NCBI GenBank assembly: GCA_951802425.1
Contig: OX637796.1
Span: 124,001-188,000 of the forward strand
DNA: 64,000 nt
Reading direction: 5' to 3'
Source of the DNA: Clavaria fumosa
Taxonomy: Eukaryota > Basidiomycota > Agaricomycetes > Agaricales > Clavariaceae
The position numbers and the translations under genes were made by a program. Shown here piece after piece: positions 33,581 to 44,911 of the stretch. The notes beneath the pieces are model-generated. The model saw only the letters and a list, made by a program, of their open reading frames with translations, searched no databases and was not told the DNA's origin. Every line of letters begins with the position of its first letter. Within the stretch, counting starts at the first letter, position 1.

Positions 33581-33710
33581 CATTTCACCCCTGCAGCACT
33601 GCCCCATACTCCAGCATTTGCCCCTCACCCCTTCCTGGCCCAGCCACTGGCCTGCACCCCTGCCCCTCCCACCATGCCATGTCAGACTACTGCTGGTGAC
33701 ACCATGGTGG

Positions 33711-34207
33711 TGTTAGGGCTCATCCAGTCTCATTAACAATTGCTGAAAGTCAATTGATTTGGTGACTGTAAGTGTAACTCACTAAGGTCAAACAACTGTT
33801 GAGTATAATCAAGAATACCCAGTCCCAGAAGGTTGCATGAATGGTAGACAAAGTGTGAGAATGGAAAAAGATGATTTGCAAAGAAAAGATGTTGTTGAGG
33901 AGGCTGCAAGTGGTTGCAACAATGTCAAGAGGTGTGTCAGTGAAGACAATGTCTTTGCTGACTGGGAATTGAACCTATGGGTTTCCAAAAGTTAGCACCA
34001 AGACAATAGAAAGGGAATACTTAACTGTGTGAGTGTATGTGAGCACAGAGAATGATTTAGAAGAAGCAGAGTGTGTCTTGGTGTTGTCAAGGTCACCAAG
34101 CAAGACAAGACCTATCAATCACATAGGTTTGAAGCTCAAGGGCTTAGAAGTCTCAAGCTTAAACCAAAGTGCATCAATGTCAAGTCTAAAGTACCAGTAA
34201 ATACATG
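33711..34207 (-). mobile_element. Left half of G LTR (family II), interrupted by composite O/N
   Basis: Begins TGTTAGGGCTC like the B LTR and aligns with it through the CTCAAGCTTAAACCA block to AAATACATG, where the composite starts. The other half resumes at 48385. Much more diverged and CpG-poor than the B or 62455 LTRs, so this is an older copy. Confidence 0.8.
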
Positions 34208-34933
34208 TGTCATGGTCCTAACAAGGTTAACGGCGAAGGGGTTAACAGAGTGGAATGGAGATGTATTATTGGAGTCCAATATCAGAGAAATGGAGTAGTA
34301 AGTAGAGAAGAAGGAGACTTATGGGACTGCAGCCTCAACGTATGTGTTGTGCCACCATGTATATACCTTGTCCCTATTTATCAAACAGAAAACAATGCCA
34401 GAAAGAAATCAAACAGAGAAGTCAAACTCTGAGAATATCGGAGTCTGCTGGAGTTGATTGGAGTTGGTTGGAGTTAGTCGGATGATGTGGAGGATGTCAA
34501 GGATGATGAGGACAAAAGCTCAGAGATGTTTTTAGGATCAAGAGACATTAATATTCGAACTGAGGAGCAGGGAGATACAGGTGGAAACTTATACTGCAAG
34601 GACAGAGTATAGGAGTAATGTGAAACAATGTACATATCAAATTACTAGGAGAGTTTCACCACATGTGCCTGTGCAATTTTCATGGAACAAAGAAACAACA
34701 ACAAAAAAGCAACTCCCATGGGTCAAGGGTATCCTCTCAATGGTAAACAGGATGAGGGGATGGAGGGAGAAGGTTCTAGAATGAAGTCCGAATGGTCTGA
34801 AGGCCGGCAGAGTAAAGTCCAATGGAGGTGTGGAATGGAGCGCACGGAGTTATGGCGGAGCGGATTGGAGTTGGTACGGAGCTCGGAGTCTGGGGCAGGG
34901 ATCGTGCTTATGCAAGCAGATGGGGTCATAACA
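34208..34933 (-). mobile_element. 3' LTR of outer element O (family I, 726 bp)
   Basis: TGTCATGGTCC...GGGGTCATAACA on plus. The interior side (34934 on) reads as a purine tract AAGAGGGGGATAC on the minus strand, so it is a 3' LTR. Pairs with 47659-48384, sharing the same variants around CAAACAGAAAACAATGCCAG. Confidence 0.9.
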
Positions 34934-35163
34934 GTATCCCCCTCTTAGGGTTGAACCCCTGAGACCCTGTGGCTCAACTCCATGTGAACATGTGTTGTCC
35001 ATAACGAGTTAGCATCGGAGTTTCGCAGCACTTCGATCGGAGTCTGAAATTTTTTTTGGGGGTTAAAACAACCATGCGCAACGCACTCTGCTTTTCTCTT
35101 CCTTAACTCATCACTATCACCACTCACCCCTAACACGGGCAATCTTTCTTTTAAAAACTTCTC

Positions 35164-36129
35164 ATGTCCAATGCACAATCGACGCCCAGAGCCGGGCCCA
35201 GCCGCCCCTCCCGCCCTCGCCCACGACCCATAGTCACTGTCCCCATGCAACCTTGTGCAGAGAATGAGGACCCCAATATCGTGGCCCTCACAAAAAGGAT
35301 CAACGTGTTGAGGGAGAAAAAGGTGAGGGAGGAAGAGGAGTGGTGGAGGCAGGAGGAAGAGGAGCGGAAAGCGAGGGAGGTGGCAGATAAGGTGCGGCGG
35401 GAGGAGCTGGAGAGGGCGAAGGCAGTGGAGGCGAAGCGGAGGGTGGCAGAGGTGGTGCAGGAGCAAGGGGTAGGGAGGAAGCGATCTCCGACACCGGAGA
35501 TGGAGGTGGATTGTGTGGAGTGCACGCAATGTCATAGGTTGGGGGTGGCCTGTGTGTGGCCGAGTGGGGGGCGGGGGACGGCCTGCAATGCCTGTGCAGG
35601 GGCGAAGCAGAAGTGCAGAGGTGGAGAGGTGGAGAGGCTGGAGCGGAAAAAGGCGAAGGGGATGTGGACCAAGCGGTCCGCAGAGTTGGAGGAGGATAGG
35701 GTGGAGATGTGGGTGCCGCGGGGTTGGCGGGCAGAGGAGGAGGTGTTAAATTTGATGCGGGCCACACATAACGTGGTCCTGAGGGGGGTGGTTGCGATAG
35801 AGGAGTGGAGGATGGAGGTGGCAGCAGAGGATCGGAAGATCCTCCATGGGATTTTGGAGAAGTGGGGGAGGAGGATGGAGGTGGTGGAGAAGGTGGAGGC
35901 AGTGGAGGAGGCAGTGGAGGAGGTGAGGAAGAAGAAGGCGGAGGCTTTGAGAGCGGAGGTGGAGAAGGCGGAGGTGGAGGACATGGTGGTGGAGGTGATG
36001 GGGAAGCAGAAGGGAAAGGTGAAGGAAGAGGCAGAGGAAGAGGCGGAGGTGGAGGCGGTAGTGGAGTCCGGGCTTAAGGAGCCCAAAGGAGTTTTACAAG
36101 CATTGCCTGGCTCGCCCCCCTCTGCCTAG
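35164..36129 (+). CDS. Antisense accessory gene of element O: Zn2Cys6-like, coiled-coil protein
   Basis: 321 intronless codons from ATG 35164 to TAG 36127, on the strand opposite to the O gag-pol, between integrase end and 3' LTR (230 bp from the LTR). Residues 1-35 are Pro/Arg-rich; 40-100 are highly charged heptad-like Glu/Lys/Arg; near residues 119-148 six cysteines are spaced CX2CX6CX10CX2CX6C (ECTQCHRLGVAC...ACNACAGAKQKC), fitting the Zn(II)2Cys6 rule. The rest is charged, Val/Glu-rich and coiled-coil-like. It matches the decayed gene at 57333-58207 in element C and shares layout with the family-II gene at 6921-8942. Open from end to end although gag-pol of the same element is broken. 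Product likely nuclear if it binds DNA (inference). Confidence 0.75.
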   Translation: MSNAQSTPRAGPSRPSRPRPRPIVTVPMQPCAENEDPNIVALTKRINVLREKKVREEEEWWRQEEEERKAREVADKVRREELERAKAVEAKRRVAEVVQEQGVGRKRSPTPEMEVDCVECTQCHRLGVACVWPSGGRGTACNACAGAKQKCRGGEVERLERKKAKGMWTKRSAELEEDRVEMWVPRGWRAEEEVLNLMRATHNVVLRGVVAIEEWRMEVAAEDRKILHGILEKWGRRMEVVEKVEAVEEAVEEVRKKKAEALRAEVEKAEVEDMVVEVMGKQKGKVKEEAEEEAEVEAVVESGLKEPKGVLQALPGSPPSA

Positions 36130-36567
36130 AAAAATACAAAAATTTATCTACGTTGTATTTATTGTTTTTCTTTTTATTGTTTTCTTTTTTATAATTTTTA
36201 TTGTTTTTTATCCTTGAACTTGAGTGAAAAGTAAGCAGAGTGAAAGGAAAATAAGTAAGACAAGACGGAGAAGACAAAGAGAGATTCGGAGTCAGACTTG
36301 GGAGAAAATAAAAAGTTTGGAGTTTTTGGAGAAAGGAATAAGAAGAAAGGAGGTTTTTCAGAGTTTTTGGAGTTTTTGGAGAAAGGAACAGAGAGAGAGA
36401 TGGAGAGACAGAGAGATGGAAATACAGATTATTTTATTTTATTTTATTTTGTTTTATTTATGATTTGGAGAAGACAGAGAAAAGAGATGGAGTTGTATAG
36501 AATGGAAAATGTACATAAATAGAAGCATAAGAGAAATTTTGGGGTATTGGAGTGAACAGAGAAAAGT
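36130..36567. other. Spacer between convergent accessory gene and integrase
   Basis: AT- and purine-rich (TTTATTGTTTTTC runs, then GAGAGAGATGGAGAGACAGAG), without coding signal. It probably holds the 3' ends and polyadenylation signals of the two convergent transcripts. The equivalent stretch in element C is 56890-57332. Confidence 0.4.
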
Positions 36568-38117
36568 CTAGAGGGTATTGAGAGGTCCAGGCTTGTTTGG
36601 ATAAGCTTGGTGGAAATCCGAAATGGCCTCAGAGGCATGAGCAAGTTCTGTAGCAGGGAGCCAGGATGTTTCCTCATCGGTTCCTTCATATCCGGACCAC
36701 CACACCAGGTATAGGAGTTTGCAGGTACGGCATTTGTTGATCTTGGAGTCGAGCACTTCGGAGATTTCATGCTCTAGGTCTCCGTCAATCTCTACTGGAG
36801 GAGGCAGGGAGATGGTACAATTTGGAATTGTATTCGGAGTGACTGGCTCCAGCATGGAAATGTGAAAGACGGGGTGGACAGCTTGCATGGCCTCGGGGAG
36901 TTGGAGTACGAAGGAGTGTGAACTGGCCTCTCTGATGATTTCAAAGGGTCTGAGGAACTTGTTGGAGAGTTTTTTGGAGGGTCTGGTCGTACAGAAAATT
37001 TCGCCTTAACATAGATTCGGTTTCCAACCTTAAACTCCAGTGCTGGAGTCTGACAGTTGTCCACTGGGCCCTGATAGCAACTCTGTGCTTCAGCGATTTG
37101 GGTACGGAGTTCTTGGTGCAGCTGATCCAAGTCTACAGCGAGTTCTTGGGCACAGACCAAAGTTACTTTGCATTCAGGGAATACTGACATATTCGGGTGG
37201 TAGCCCTTGTTCGCAAAGAACAGAGAAACCCCAGTGGTGGTGCTCAGGGCATTGTTGTAGGCAAACTCAGCCAGGGGGAGGAGCTGTGACCAGTTGTCCT
37301 CCTGGTAATTGCAGTAACAATGGAGGTACTGTTCCAACATCTGGTTAGTCCACTCTGTCTGTCTGTCACCCTCCAGATGATATCCAGAGGTGAAGTGTAA
37401 AGTCATGTCCAGGACTTTACCCAATGAGTGAAAAAAATGGGAAACGAACTCAGAGCCGCGATTGGAGGTGACATGTGATGGAACTGCATGTTTTGAGAAG
37501 ACATGGAATACGAATAGACAGGCCAACTCTGCAGAGTTCACTTCGTTGGTTGTCGGGATGAAGGTCCCCTGCTTCGTAAACCTATCAACAACCACCAATA
37601 TTGTGGTAAAACTGGAGCTCTCAGGGAGTTGCTTGATGAAATCCATTGAAATGGAATTCCACAGTTTCTTGGGTATGGGCAGCTGCTTGAGCATTCCATA
37701 TGGCTTATGCCGAGGGGCTTTCACCCTACCACAAGTTGTACAAGATTTGCAAAAGTCCAATACAAATCCTCGGAGTTTTGGCCAGGTATAATCCCTGAAG
37801 ACCAAGGCTGTAGTCTTGGTCTGACTGAAATGTCTGGTGAGTGGGTGATCATGTCTCACATGTAAAACGCAGAGTTGGAGGTCATTGATGTCCGGTACAT
37901 AAATCCATCTGCGCTTGCAGAGAAGTCTGTCATTGTCCATGGACCACTTAGGGTCCATGGAGTTCGAGTGGAGGTCTTCTAGGATTGGGATGATCACAGG
38001 ATTGAGCAAGAGTCCAGACTGGATGTCCTCTTGGAGTTGATGATCGTCAATCACAAATGACACATGGAGTGCAGGTACATAAAGCGACAAAGCTCGGAGA
38101 GACGATATCAATTGTTC
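36568..38117 (-). pseudogene. Integrase and chromodomain of outer element O
   Basis: Minus strand from the insertion point of N (38118) down to the stop at 36568. Zinc-binding CKSCTTCGR, core SISMDFIKQLPESSSFTTILVVVDRF, then TSNRGSEFVSHFF where the second catalytic Asp of the DDE triad is Asn, YNNALSTTTGVSLFFANKGYHP, and chromodomain LLYLVWWSGYEGTDEETSW. A frameshift separates core and chromodomain. An open frame also runs on into the LTR to 38516; that extension is not coding. Confidence 0.85.
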
Positions 38118-38122
38118 GCTGG

Positions 38123-38968
38123 TGTTACGACCCCATCCGCTTGCATAAGCACTATCCCCGTGCTGGACTCCGAGCTCCATACCAACTCCGATCTGCTCCG
38201 CCATAACTCTGTATGCTCTGCTCCACCATAACTCTGTATGCTCTGCTCTGCCATAACTCCGTACACTCTGCTCTGCCATAACTCCGTACACTCCGCTCCG
38301 CCATAACTCCATATGCTCCACTCTGCCATAACTCCATACGCTCTGCTCCACACCTTCATTGGACTTTACTCCATTGGCCTTTGGACCATTGGGACCTTGT
38401 TCTAGAACCTTCTCCCTCCATCCCCTCATTCTGTTTACCATTGAGAGGATACCCTTGACCCATGGGAGTTGCTTTTGTTGTTGTTTCTTTGTTCCATGAA
38501 AATTGCACAGGCACATGTGGTGAAACTCTCCTAGTAATCTGATATGTACATTGTTTCACATTACTCCTATACTCTGTCCTTGCAGTATAAGTTTCCACCT
38601 GTATCTCCCTGCTCCTCAGTTCGAATATTAACATCTCTTGATCCTAAAAACATCTCTGAGCTTTTGTCCTCATTGTCCGCGACATTCTCCACTTCATCTG
38701 ACCAACTCCAAGCAACTCCGACAGACTCCAATCAACTTCGGAGTTTCTTGACTTGTGTTCTGATCCTCTCTTAGGTATTGTTCTTGTTTGATAAATAGGG
38801 ACAAGTATATACATGGTGGCACAACACATACGTTGAGGCCGCAGTCCCATAAGTCTCTTTCCTCTTGTTTACTTCTCTGTCTCTCTGATATCGGACTCCG
38901 ACCAGACTCCAATAGAACATCTCCGCTCTGCTAACCCCTTCGCTGCTAACCTTGTTAGGACTGTGACA
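38123..38968 (+). mobile_element. 5' LTR of inner element N (846 bp, with 25-bp repeat expansion)
   Basis: TGTTACGACCCC...GGACTGTGACA. Left neighbour GCTGG is one end of the N target duplication. About 120 bp longer than other family-I LTRs because a 25-bp unit (GCTCYGCCATAACTCYGTAYG plus CTCT) is present about six times at 38190-38343. Its right half matches the LTR at 42434 rather than the outer pair. Confidence 0.85.
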
Positions 38969-39008
38969 GTATATTTGAACTTCAAACCTCGTATATACCA
39001 ACTTAGCA

Positions 39009-40142
39009 ATGCCTACTACACAATCTGGTGCTTGACTTCCACCTACTGTTGCCGACGATGTCGACATTCCAGAACCGGCTGACAATACTCCGACTCCGAG
39101 TGTGTCTGGACCACCAGACCACGACGAAGAGTCAGATCCCTCAGTCACTGATGATGATGACGAGCTAAATGAACCTCCGACACCTCGAGCCGAGCACGAA
39201 CCAACTCCGGCACATCTCCTTCAGCAAATTATTAATGCCAACAAGCACCCGGATATGGTTAAACCATGTGACCCTGACACATTTGATGGCTCGGATGCTA
39301 AGAAGTTGAAAAGCTTCTTGGTCCAATGCCAGTTAAACTTCCTTGATTGCCCAAGAGTGTTCAAGTCTGATTCTCATAAGGTATGCTATGTCCTTTCCTT
39401 TCTCTGGGGCTTCACCCTGGAATGGTTCAAACCAATGATCCTGGATGGTGAAGACCATCCAGTTCTTTCAAACTATAAGATGTTCATTGCTCAACTTACA
39501 GAGAACTTTGGTCCTTATGACACAATCTGCAAGGCGGAGTTCGAACTCGAATGCCTCCAGATGCGTGAGGACCAGAAGTTGACAAAATATACCATTTTGT
39601 TCAACAGATTCGCATCCATTGTCCATTGGGACGAGTATGCGTTGCAGTGGCAGTTCTACAAAGGACTTGCTAGCTGCATCAAGGACGAACTAGCCCGCGT
39701 TAACTGCGTGGACACACTCCGTGGACTCCATGAGCAAGCCAGTGCGATCGATGGCCGTTATTGGGCTTGGCAGCAGGAGATCTCTCAGGACTCTGTTAAG
39801 GCTCTGATGCCTAACAACACCATCAAAAAGGAGACTTCGGATAGTCCCAAGTCCCTGAACACTTCCGGCGCTAATACCAAGTCCGAGAAACCCTCAGAAA
39901 AGCGTCCGGTGAACTCCGGTTCGACTTCTGGGAACTCCATTCCAAAGGTTGCTGAGGGTTCCGCTAACTCCAGTAGCTCCAGCAATACAAAGAAGGCTCA
40001 TCTGGGTCAGGATGGAAAACTGACTCCAGAGGAATGCCAATGGTGTTTCGATAATAATCTGTGCCTCTTTTGTGGAATAGCAGGCCACAAAGCCAATGAG
40101 TGTCATAAGCAGACCTCACAGGCCAGTGCCAGCACTGCATGA
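39009..40142 (+). pseudogene. Gag (N/O hybrid expected)
   Basis: ATG at 39009 (MPTTQSGA) is followed by an early TGA; the same start is open in element C (51222). From 39102 the frame is open for 346 codons: an acidic N-terminus, Retrotrans_gag core (FDGSDAKKLKSFLVQCQLNF, FTLEWFKPMIL), and a CCHC knuckle CLFCGIAGHKANEC near the end. By the inversion model the 5' part belongs to N and a downstream part to O. Confidence 0.8.
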
Positions 40143-40321
40143 ATCACCTCTGATGGAGATGACTCTGTGCCAAAAAAAGATTGAGCAGCCCAGAGAGCAT
40201 AGTATGACTCTCCGGCTGCTCTGACTCTGATCATACTAAACCAATACTCGATACCCTTTCCTTTCATGGTTCTCTTTCCCTTCTTGCCTCCTCTCCTTCT
40301 ATTTCTTCCCCGTTCAAAGCT

Positions 40322-42433
40322 ATGATAGACTCTGGCGCTGAACTTTGTTTCATTGACGCAAAATTTGCTTCTTGTTTCTGTCTTCCGAAAACTCCGGTGA
40401 CCCCTCAGGAGGTTGTTTTGATTAACAGGACCACCTCTGTATGGGTTACCGAAGTGGTCTGGTTATCCATTCGGCTCTCCACCATGGATCTGACTGATGT
40501 CTTGTGTGTAGTTACTGATCTTGATCCCTCTAGTGATGTGATCTTGGGAATGAATTGGCTGTTCCAAAACAACCCGCTGGTTGACTAGACTACTGGCCAG
40601 ATAAAGCCCAGACCATCTACTAAAGAGGAGAAAACTCTGAAATCTGACCTGGAGGGTGCACTGGCCAGCACTCTCCACTCTGTCCCTCTGTCTGTCTCCA
40701 CTCTGTGTGCTCCAGTTCAAATGTCATCTGCAGTGACTCCAAACCAGACCCAGACTCTGTCTCCATCTCTGCTTCTGTCTCTGTCTTTGACTCAGTCTCT
40801 GACCTTTCCGTCTACTCCGTCTCTCCAGGAGACACCCAAAGTTTCTTTTGTGAATGCTGCTGCATTCGTCATGGCTTGTGGACTTCGTGGGTCCCAAGTC
40901 TTTGGCATGATGTTGTTGAACGAGTCCACATGTGCGGCCTCTGCTTCGTTCAACGTTCCCGACACCACCCCCCAGGACCTCCTCTCTGTTCCGGAGGAGT
41001 ACAGGGACTTTCCAGATGTCTTCAGTAAAATGAAGGCGGACACCCTTGCTCCGCATCGACCATATGATCTAAAGATCAACCTGCTGGATGGCCATTCCCC
41101 TCCGCCAGGTGCGGTCTACTCTCTGTCACAGTCTGAACTCAGCGAACTCCACAAGTTTTTGGACAAGCACCTCCACATCGGATTTATCCGTCCAAGCCAT
41201 TCTCTGCACGGAGCACCTGTGCTCTTTGTCTGGAAGAAGAACGGAATGCTCTGATTATGCATTGATTTCTGTGGTCTCAATAAAGTGACCAAAAAAGACT
41301 GTTATCCGCTTCTGCTGACTAAAGATCTTCTTGATGTTCCAGGAAAAGCCCAAATCTATACAAAACTCGACCTCTGACATGTGTATCACCTGGTCCATAT
41401 CGCTGAGGGTGACAAATGGAAGACCGCATTCCGCACCCGATATGGATCCTTTGAATGGTGTGTGATGCCCTTCGGGCTCACAAACATGCCTGCTACATTC
41501 CAGCACTTCATGAATGATATATTCTCCAACCTCCTCGACACGTTCATGGTTGTCTACCTCAATGACATCCTCATTTACTCCGAGGATCTGGAACAACACG
41601 TTGAGCATGTCCGAGAGGTACTCCGAAGGCTCCAGAAGAACGGTCTCTTCCTGAACCCAGCTAAGTGTGAATTTCACGCTGAAACTGTGGAGTATCTTGG
41701 ATTTGTTTTATCTCTGTCCGGACTTTCTATGGACATGGCTAAAGTGAAAACTATACAGGATTGGCCAATTCTGCAGAAGGTCAAGGATGTCCAGTCCTTC
41801 CTCAGGTTCGCCAATTTCTACCGCTGCTTTGTCCATGGCTATTCCGAGATCGTCACTCTGATGAACTGCTTGACACATAAAAACATCAAGTGGCATTGGT
41901 CCGACGATTGCCAGTCTGCATTTGACTATCTGAAAACTGTGTTCTCCATGGCTCCGATCCTCTCGCACTTCATGCCTGGAGCTCTGCTGATAGTCGAAAT
42001 GGATGCCTCGGACTATGCTGTCACCATGATACTCTCTACAGTCACCTCTGACGGTGAAGTCCATCCTATTGCTTTTCATTCCTGCACCCTAGGTGTCTCC
42101 GAACTGAACTATGACACCCACGATAAGGAACTCCTCACTATATTTGAGGCGTTTACCACTTGGAGGCACTATCTCGAAGGTTCTGAAACTCTGGTCGACG
42201 TTGTTACTGACCATAAGAACCTCGAGTACTTCTCCACAGTCCGCCTGCTCACCCAGTGTCAAGCCAGGTGGTCAGAGTTCCTTTCCCAGTTCAATTTTGT
42301 GATCCAATTCCGCCCTGGGCACCTCGGAATGAAACCCGATGCATTGACTAGATGTTGGGACATCAATCCCAATGAGGGGGATAGTGACTATGCCAACATC
42401 AATCCGCAAAACCTCTGGCCGATGTTCTCCAGC
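40322..42433 (+). pseudogene. Protease, RT and RNase H, broken by stops (N/O hybrid)
   Basis: Protease at 40322-40588 (AMIDSGAELCFIDA; VILGMNWLFQ) ending in a TAG where other copies have TGG. RT from 40721 with TGA codons at 41252 and 41378 (CAA or CGA in copies). The RT catalytic box reads YLNDIL instead of YLDDIL, so RT is dead. RNase H (VEMDASDYAVTMIL, YDTHDKELLTI) runs to GATGTTCTCCAGC at 42433, where the minus LTR begins. The integrase expected next is absent here. Confidence 0.85.
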
Positions 42434-42883
42434 TGTCATGGTCCTAACAAGGTTAGCGGCAAAGGGGTTAGCAGAGCGGAGTGGAGATGCTCTATCAGAG
42501 TCTGGTTGGAGTCCGATATTGGAGAAATGGAGACATAAACAAGACAAAAGAGACTTATGTGTTGTGCCACCATGTATATACTTGTCCCTATTTATCAAAC
42601 AAGAACAATACCTAAGAGAGGATCAGAACACAAGTCAAGAAACTCCAAAGTTGATCGGAGTCCATTGGAGTTGGTCGGAGTTGGTCGGATGATGTGGAGA
42701 ATGTCGAGGACGATGAGGACGAAAGCTCAGAGATGTTTTTAGGATCAAGAGACATTAATATTCAAACTGAGGAGCAGGGAGATACAGGTGGAAACTTATA
42801 CTGCAAGGACAGAGTATAGGAGTAATGTGAAACAATGTACATATCAAATCACTAGGAGAGTTTCACCACATGTGCCTGTGTAT
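42434..42883 (-). mobile_element. Truncated 3' LTR of inner element N
   Basis: Starts TGTCATGGTCC directly after CCAGC (42429-42433). It matches other family-I LTRs up to CACATGTGCCTGTG, then jumps to sequence found just after the accessory gene in O (about 36498). One deletion thus removed the rest of the LTR, the polypurine tract and the whole accessory gene of N. Confidence 0.85.
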
Positions 42884-42952
42884 TGAATGGAAAATGTACA
42901 TAAATAGAAGCATAAGAGAAATTTCGGGGTATCAGAGTGAACAGAGAAAGGT

Positions 42953-44911
42953 CTAGAGGGTATTGAGAGGTCTGGGCTTGTTCGGATAAGCTTGGTAGAA
43001 ATCCAAAACGGCCTCAGAGGCATGAACAAGTTCAGTAGTGGGAAGCCAGGATGTTTCCTCATCAGTTCCTTTGTATCCGGACCACCGCACCAGGTATAGG
43101 AGTTTGCAGGTACGGCATTTGTAGTGACTCTGCGCTCTGGTGATTTGGTTATGGAGTTCTTGGTGCAGCTGATCCAAGTCTACAGTGAGCTCTCGGGCAC
43201 GGACCAAAGTTACTTCACATTCAGGGAATACTGAGATATTCAGGTGATAGCCCTTGTTCGCGAAGAATGGAGAAACCCCAGTGGTGGCACTCAGGGTGTT
43301 GTTGTAGGCAAACTCAGCCAGGGGCAGGAGATGTGACCAGTTGTCCTGCTGGTAATTGCAGTAACAACGGAGGTACTGTTCCAACGTCTGGTTAGTCCGC
43401 TCTGTCTGTCCATCGCCCTCCGGATGATATCCAGAGGTGAAGTGTAAAGTCATGTCCAGGACTTTACCCAATGAGCAAAAAAAACGGAAAATGAACTTGG
43501 AGCTGCGATCAGAGGTGACATGCGATGGAACTCCATGTTTTGAGAAGATGTGGAATATGAATAGACAGGCCAACTCCGCAGAGTTCACTTTGTCAGTCAT
43601 CAGGATGAAGATCCCCTGCTTCATAAACCTATCAACAACCACTAATATTGCAGTAAAACCGAAGCTCTCAGGGAGTTGCTTGATGAAATCCATTGAAATG
43701 GAATTCCATGGTTTCTCGGGTATGGGTAGCTGCTTGAGCATTCCATATGGCTTATGCCAAGGGGCTTTCACCCTACCACAAGTCGTGCAAGATTTGCAAA
43801 AGTCCAATACAAATCCTTGGAGTTTCGGCCAGGTATAATCCCTGAAGACCAAGGCCATAGTCTTGGTCCGACTGAAATGTCTGGCGAGTGGGTGATCATG
43901 TCTCATGTGTAAAACGCAGAGTTGGAGGTCATTGACGTCCAGTACATAAATTCGTCCGTGCTCGCAGAGAAGTCCGTCGTCGTCCATGGACCACTTAGTG
44001 TCCATGGAGTTTGAGCAGAGGTCTTCTAGGATCGGGATGATCACAGGATCAAGCAAGAGTCCAGACCAGATGTCCTCTCGGAGTTGATGATCGTCAATCA
44101 CAAATGATGCATGGAGTGCAGGTACATAAAGCGATGAAGCTTGGAGAGATGATATCAATTGTTCACTGGAGAACATCGGCCAGAAATTTTGCAGATTGAT
44201 GCGGGCATAGTCGCTATCCCCCTCTTTGGGATAGACGTCCCAATGTCTAGTCAACACATCGGGTTTCATTCTGAGGTGCCTGGGGCAGAATCGGATCACG
44301 AAATCGAACTGGGAAAGGAACTCTGACCACCTGGCTTGACACCGGGTGAGCAGGCAGACTGTGGAGAAGTACTCGAGGTTCTTATGGTCAGTAACAATGT
44401 CGACCAGAGTTTCAGAACCTTCGAGATAGTGCCTCCAAGCAGTAAATGCCTCAAATATAGCAAGGAGTTCCTTCTCGTGGGTGTCATAGTTCAGTTCAGA
44501 GATGCCTAGGGTGCGGGAATGAAAAGCGATAGGGTGGACTTCACTGTCGGAGGCAACTGTAGAGAGTATCGTGGCAACAGCATAGTCCGAGGTGTCTGTT
44601 TCGACTATCAGCAGAGCTCCAGGAATGAAGTGCGAGAGGATTGGAGCTGTGGAGAATGTGGTTTTCAGATAGTCAAACGCAGACTGGCAATTGCCAGACC
44701 AATGCCACTCGATGTTTTTATGTGTCAAGCAGTTCATCGGAGTGACGATCTTGGAATAGCCATGGATGAAACGGCAGTAGAAATTGGCAAACCTAAGGAA
44801 GGACTGGACATCCTTGACCTTCCACAGGATCAGCCAATTCTGTATAGTTTTCACTTTAGCTGTGTCCATAGAAAGTCTGGACAGAGATAAAACAAATCCA
44901 AGATACTCCAT
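42953..44911 (-). pseudogene. RT thumb, RNase H, integrase and chromodomain (inner element N)
   Basis: 652 open codons on the minus strand: thumb (LSLSRLSMDTAKVK, SFLRFANFYCRF), RNase H (VETDTSDYAVATIL), HHCC zinc finger (CKSCTTCGR), integrase core (SISMDFIKQLPES, TSDRSSKFIF: Asp kept, Gly and Glu altered), YNNTLSATTGVSPFFANKGYH, and a chromodomain (YLVRWSGYKGTDEETSW). An in-frame deletion of about 340 bp near 43123 fuses the integrase end to the chromodomain. Here RNase H and integrase are continuous, giving the uninterrupted reference for the N insertion point in O. Confidence 0.85.

Noticed and set aside
33053..33736. Long open frames (up to 227 codons) with heptapeptide repeats such as ITLHQVC or HHPASGV
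   Set aside because: The repeat unit is 21 bp without stops in any frame, so long open frames arise on both strands by construction. There is no start context, splice signal or conserved flank.
36792..38516. A 574-codon integrase protein including 38123-38516
   Set aside because: The upstream part of that frame lies in the 25-bp LTR repeats of the inner element and is only accidentally open; integrase coding stops at the GCTGG junction.
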